This document shows, one piece after another, positions 63,428 to 64,000 of a stretch of DNA of 64,000 nt; position 1 is the first letter of the stretch; each line of letters opens with the position of its first letter. Position numbers and translations under genes: made by a program. Below the pieces are notes generated by a model. It ran no database searches and had not been told where the DNA came from. It was given only the letters and a program-made list of their open reading frames with translations. The stretch comes from Clostridiales bacterium (GTDB lineage Bacteria; Acidobacteriota; Aminicenantia; Aminicenantales; UBA8522). The stretch spans positions 37,746 through 101,745 of the forward strand of contig JARYMI010000006.1 in the NCBI GenBank assembly GCA_029907205.1, given 5' to 3'.

Positions 63428-63977
63428 GGATCGTCTCCTTCTTTGAGCTGAGGATTTTCGCCAGCTCCAGCCTTCCCCGGTTGATCCTCGATTTGACTGT
63501 TCCGATCGGAACACTCATAATTTCGGCAACCTCCTCATAGCTTTTCCCCTGGATATCCCGGAGAATGACAGCCATCCTGGCCTCAGCCGGCAGGCTGTTT
63601 AGGCTCTTCCAGACGGCCTTCCGGCTGGCCTCCTTGAGCAAGCGAACGTCAGGGCTATCACCAGAATCCTGGCTTGCCAGATGTTCGTCGAACTCCTCTC
63701 GGTTGGCCTTTTCCCACTTCGTCTTCCTGTAGCTGTCGATGAGATGGTTCTTGGCCAGCGTCAGGAGCCAGGCCGTGAAATTTTTCCCCCGGTCATACTT
63801 TGACAGGGAGTTGTAGAGCTTTAAAAAAATGTCCTGAGTCAGGTCTTCAGCCTCCTCGAAGCTTCCGGCGAAATGGTAGGCCATGTTGAAGACCCTTTTG
63901 GAATATGTATCAACGAGCATTCGCCAGGCTCCTTCCTTGCCTTCCAGGCATTCTTCGATGACTTCGTTCAAGCCCAC
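63417..63977 (-). CDS. ECF-type RNA polymerase sigma factor
   Basis: A 186-aa sigma-70 of the extracytoplasmic group. Region 2 (about 25-95: FAGSFEEAEDLTQDIFLKLYNSL, FTAWLLTLAKNHLID) binds the -10 element; region 4 (about 130-180: SLPAEARMAVILRDIQGKSYEEVAEIMSVPIGTVKSRINRGR) binds -35. First gene of a five-gene envelope operon with its anti-sigma; the operon promoter lies beyond the right edge. Confidence 0.96.
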   Translation of the reverse strand: MGLNEVIEECLEGKEGAWRMLVDTYSKRVFNMAYHFAGSFEEAEDLTQDIFLKLYNSLSKYDRGKNFTAWLLTLAKNHLIDSYRKTKWEKANREEFDEHLASQDSGDSPDVRLLKEASRKAVWKSLNSLPAEARMAVILRDIQGKSYEEVAEIMSVPIGTVKSRINRGRLELAKILSSKKETIHDL

Positions 63978-64000
63978 TCACTTCATCCTGGTAGACGAGA

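Overview
The window (64 kb, roughly 55% G+C by eye) comes from a Gram-negative, probably anaerobic bacterial chromosome. A TonB-dependent receptor, a TPR/outer-membrane barrel protein and several signal-peptide and lipoprotein starts show a diderm envelope. A radical-SAM sulfatase-maturase relative, a ferredoxin-thioredoxin-reductase-type protein and FeoAB point to low-oxygen life. The family mix (S46 dipeptidyl-peptidase, DUF3014, DUF4097 proteins, a TPR-CHAT protein, zinc-ribbon Ser/Thr kinase with TPRs, deoxynucleoside kinase beside panBCD) resembles Candidatus Aminicenantes / Acidobacteriota-like genomes; this placement is an inference from gene content, not a phylogeny. Nearly all of the sequence is ordinary, densely packed core chromosome; no phage, transposase gene, rRNA or CRISPR array was seen.

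Layout. 1-3.7 kb: TPR-CHAT protein running off the left edge, a single receiver domain and tRNA-Pro(CGG). 3.8-11.8 kb: S46 peptidase, then a Pst phosphate importer (pstS-C-A) with two tandem, complementary pstB ATPase genes, then two envelope proteins (DUF4097, DUF3014). 11.9-19.3 kb: surE-cupin, merR-type gene with tRNA-Pro(GGG), rarA, a 57-aa cysteine protein, a beta-propeller lipoprotein, an HD protein and a TonB receptor. 19.4-27.5 kb: two aldehyde dehydrogenases (proline and lysine catabolism types), an unknown membrane protein, a MoaD/ThiF pair, PspC, and a deoxynucleoside kinase-panB-panC-panD operon. 27.5-32.3 kb (minus): secA, guaB, a rubredoxin/FTR fusion and a thioredoxin. 32.6-36 kb: a GT87-type membrane glycosyltransferase and Fur-box-controlled feoAB, closed by a hairpin repeat. 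36.1-40.7 kb (minus): uvrB-uvrC-acpS and a bactofilin. 40.8-46.7 kb: anSME-like radical SAM protein, ABC-2 type exporter pair and an OPT transporter. 46.7-55.4 kb (minus): dienelactone hydrolase, Ser/Thr kinase-TPR protein, then a tight four-gene operon (receiver, HEAT, processive GT2, TPR-barrel) that looks like a synthase-dependent polysaccharide secretion system. 55.6-60.9 kb: CBM9-like/pseudo-hydrolase, an RHH-PIN toxin-antitoxin pair with its own operator, tRNA-Gly(CCC), a lipoate/octanoate transferase, an orphan HEARO-like (omega RNA) element and an unknown protein. 60.9-64 kb (minus): ECF sigma factor, zinc-finger anti-sigma and three envelope genes.

The observations I rate highest are: (i) the two PstB subunits, whose lost catalytic residues all fall on one composite ATP site, predicting an asymmetric heterodimer; (ii) the orphan HEARO-like RNA inserted directly after GTGA; (iii) the receiver-HEAT-GT2-TPR/barrel operon; (iv) the rubredoxin-FTR-thioredoxin pair; and (v) a recurring extended -10 promoter, TGNTATAAT-like, that in front of uvrB and secA sits only 7 nt before the start codon and so predicts leaderless transcripts.
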